From Isoetes taiwanensis (lineage: Eukaryota > Streptophyta > Lycopodiopsida > Isoetales > Isoetaceae): 64,000 nt of DNA. The notes beneath the pieces were generated by a model that worked only from the letters and a program-made list of their open reading frames with translations, was not told where the DNA came from and ran no database searches. The DNA lies in the NCBI GenBank assembly GCA_021234155.1, contig JAJEKV010000040.1, positions 7,935,161 through 7,999,160 of the forward strand, given 5' to 3'. The position numbers were made by a program, and so were the translations under genes. Numbering within the stretch: the first letter of the stretch is position 1; every line of letters begins with the position of its first letter. This document shows, in pieces, positions 62,551-64,000 of the stretch.

Positions 62551-63740
62551 TTTCTTCTTTGCCTTCCATGTAGAATTGCAATCCGTGGACCATGTCCAAT
62601 ATTACATTCCTTTGTGCACTCAAGTTGCATGGGAGGTAAGCGTTGAAAACAGAAAACAACTGACCCGAATACGAAAGCAACTTGCATTAATGAAGTATGA
62701 CTATACACAAAAAATAGATGCAAAAAGAATAACATTTAATTACGGCACCATCTCTTCAGCCCCAAACAACCAAAATTACCGCTTTTTAAACTTCATATGT
62801 GCTCAAACTATGTGCTGCTCATGTTGAGAAAGAATTGGTCCTCAATGTACACATCTACTTAAATGGTAGACCTAAACTTATTCCTCTAGCTGAACTTATT
62901 CTTGACCTTCCTCTTTCTGCTCTTTGTTACAAATCCTGCAAAGTACTGCTGATTAATTTAAGAGAGGCAGCAAAGCTAGTTCTTCATAATTTTGCAACAT
63001 CAACTTATGCATCTTCTAAAAGCATCAATTCCCTAGCAGCTTTAAGGTATTTATTTAAAAGGCCCATCTCCTCAGTCCAGGAAATAGGATAATACCACAT
63101 ATATCTCCAAATTTACCTTGTTGAACTTCTTGACTGCTCCAAGTTCAAGAACTCTATGCTGCTTACATTGAGACAGAATTGGCTTTGAATCCACTTACTG
63201 AAGGTTCCCTTGTTTCCTTAACTCTGATAAAAGAGAAAGAAAAGGTCAAAAGTAAAAAAAAGAAATGGTTAAAATAGGCATGGTTAAATGGCAGATCTGA
63301 ATTCAATTCTCTAACTGGAACTATTCTTACAAATCTTGCAAGGTGCTACTTGAAACTTGGAATAAACCTTCCTACCTTCTCTATAGTAATGCTCAAAGAT
63401 TAAACCAACAAACTACAATTAATAAAAGCAAGCACTACAGAGAGTGTGCAAAGAGTGTACCTGTAAACAAAAGCAGCATGCCACTGCCACTTGAGTTTTC
63501 TCAACTCAAAGAAGGAGAAAGAGAGAGACAATAAATTGCACCACAATCAAATGCAAGTGATCATTCAAGTGGTAAGGAATGACATCATAAGTGGATCAGT
63601 TCCTAAGTCTGTTCCTGTAAACATGACAAACTCCCACATTCACAATCAACGGATGATACAATTTGACATGTTCTTAATTTTATATTTGAATTACACACAA
63701 CTCAAGAGAGAAAAATGAAATGGAAGATGAAAGAGTACCA

Positions 63741-63910
63741 ATATGTAGCATTATAACAGGGGGTTCCTTTTGTATTTTTGTACGCTTTTGCATATGGTTT
63801 TGCTATGATTTCATCGCGTATGCAATTGAATGTACTAATGCGTACATCTAGAGTGCGCATACGAGTGCATTAATTTTGGACTAGTTTTATTGATCTTTTT
63901 CAATGGTTTA
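63741..63910 (+). repeat. Dispersed repeat D, copy 2
   Basis: It matches 4821-4990 in the same orientation (ATATGTAGCATTATAACAGG, TGTATTTTTGTAC, GTACATCTAGAGTGCGCATACG, TTTTTCAATGGT). It may continue past the window end. Confidence 0.7.
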
Positions 63911-64000
63911 AGACCCTTTTTATTTTTAAGCTTCAAATCATGGCATGCAAGACCTCGAGAGTTCTACTTTAGGGTTGGATTTCGGAGCTCTAGGGTTTTA

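Larger units (their letters stand above)
60716..63740. other. Possible Helitron body or intergenic; no gene recognised
   Basis: No Rep/helicase-like sequence was seen, so any Helitron here is non-autonomous. At 61896-61925 TTATGGTGCCCAGCATTGTT then GGGC repeats the terminus motif. A 49-bp tandem duplication lies at 62457-62550. An exon-like piece at about 62573-62637 (SVDHVQYYIPLCTQVAWE, ending at GTAAGC) is unassigned. Confidence 0.4.

Overview
This is nuclear DNA of a land plant. The genes are split by spliceosomal introns with GT/AG ends, and several families are plant-typical: an alpha-expansin, a copper phytocyanin with an arabinogalactan-like tail, a P-class pentatricopeptide (PPR) relic, an ABCC transporter and Ty1/copia debris. 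Most of the sequence is AT-rich and intergenic. I cannot name the species. A large-genome vascular plant fits (introns up to 2.6 kb, many decayed gene fragments), but no feature decides between fern, lycophyte and seed plant.

Five genes can be rebuilt exon by exon with every reading frame closing: alpha-expansin (16660-17962, +, 253 aa), arginyl-tRNA--protein transferase ATE1 (19257-22013, -, 545 aa, six exons), the zinc-finger HIT subunit of the SWR1 chromatin remodeller, SEF/SWC6 type (39474-42805, +, 178 aa, four exons), a uclacyanin-like phytocyanin (43923-44836, +, 276 aa, two exons) and an ABCC/MRP transporter without the N-terminal TMD0 domain (51988-57044, +, 1266 aa, eleven exons). 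They serve unrelated jobs (wall loosening, N-degron pathway, H2A.Z deposition, extracellular copper protein, vacuolar or plasma-membrane export), so no operon-like logic is expected.

Between them lies a graveyard. 0-16 kb: a CCHC zinc-knuckle retropseudogene, a SWEET relic, LINE pieces (an ORF2 C-terminus and a separate ORF1-bearing element), microsatellites and a possible Helitron 3' end. 22-34 kb: LINE and copia fragments, a P4-ATPase fragment, a GC-rich satellite of about 172-bp monomers in dimeric order, a frameshifted PPR gene and a foldback element. 35.7-39.1 kb: intron-bearing fragments of a kinesin-14 and an IND1-type P-loop iron-sulfur protein gene, head to tail on one strand, which looks like transposon gene capture. 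45-51 kb: receptor-kinase scraps and repeats. 57-64 kb: a LINE tail, a frameshifted DUF2358-like fragment and a good candidate Helitron 3' terminus.

Three dispersed repeat families are visible inside the window alone. One, called repeat B here, occurs at about 25.6, 33.0, 39.3, 49.0 and 57.1 kb, with a tail-only match at 30.7 kb. Two-copy tandem duplications of 24-84 bp are unusually common along the whole window. All homology calls come from reading translations by eye; no database search was possible.
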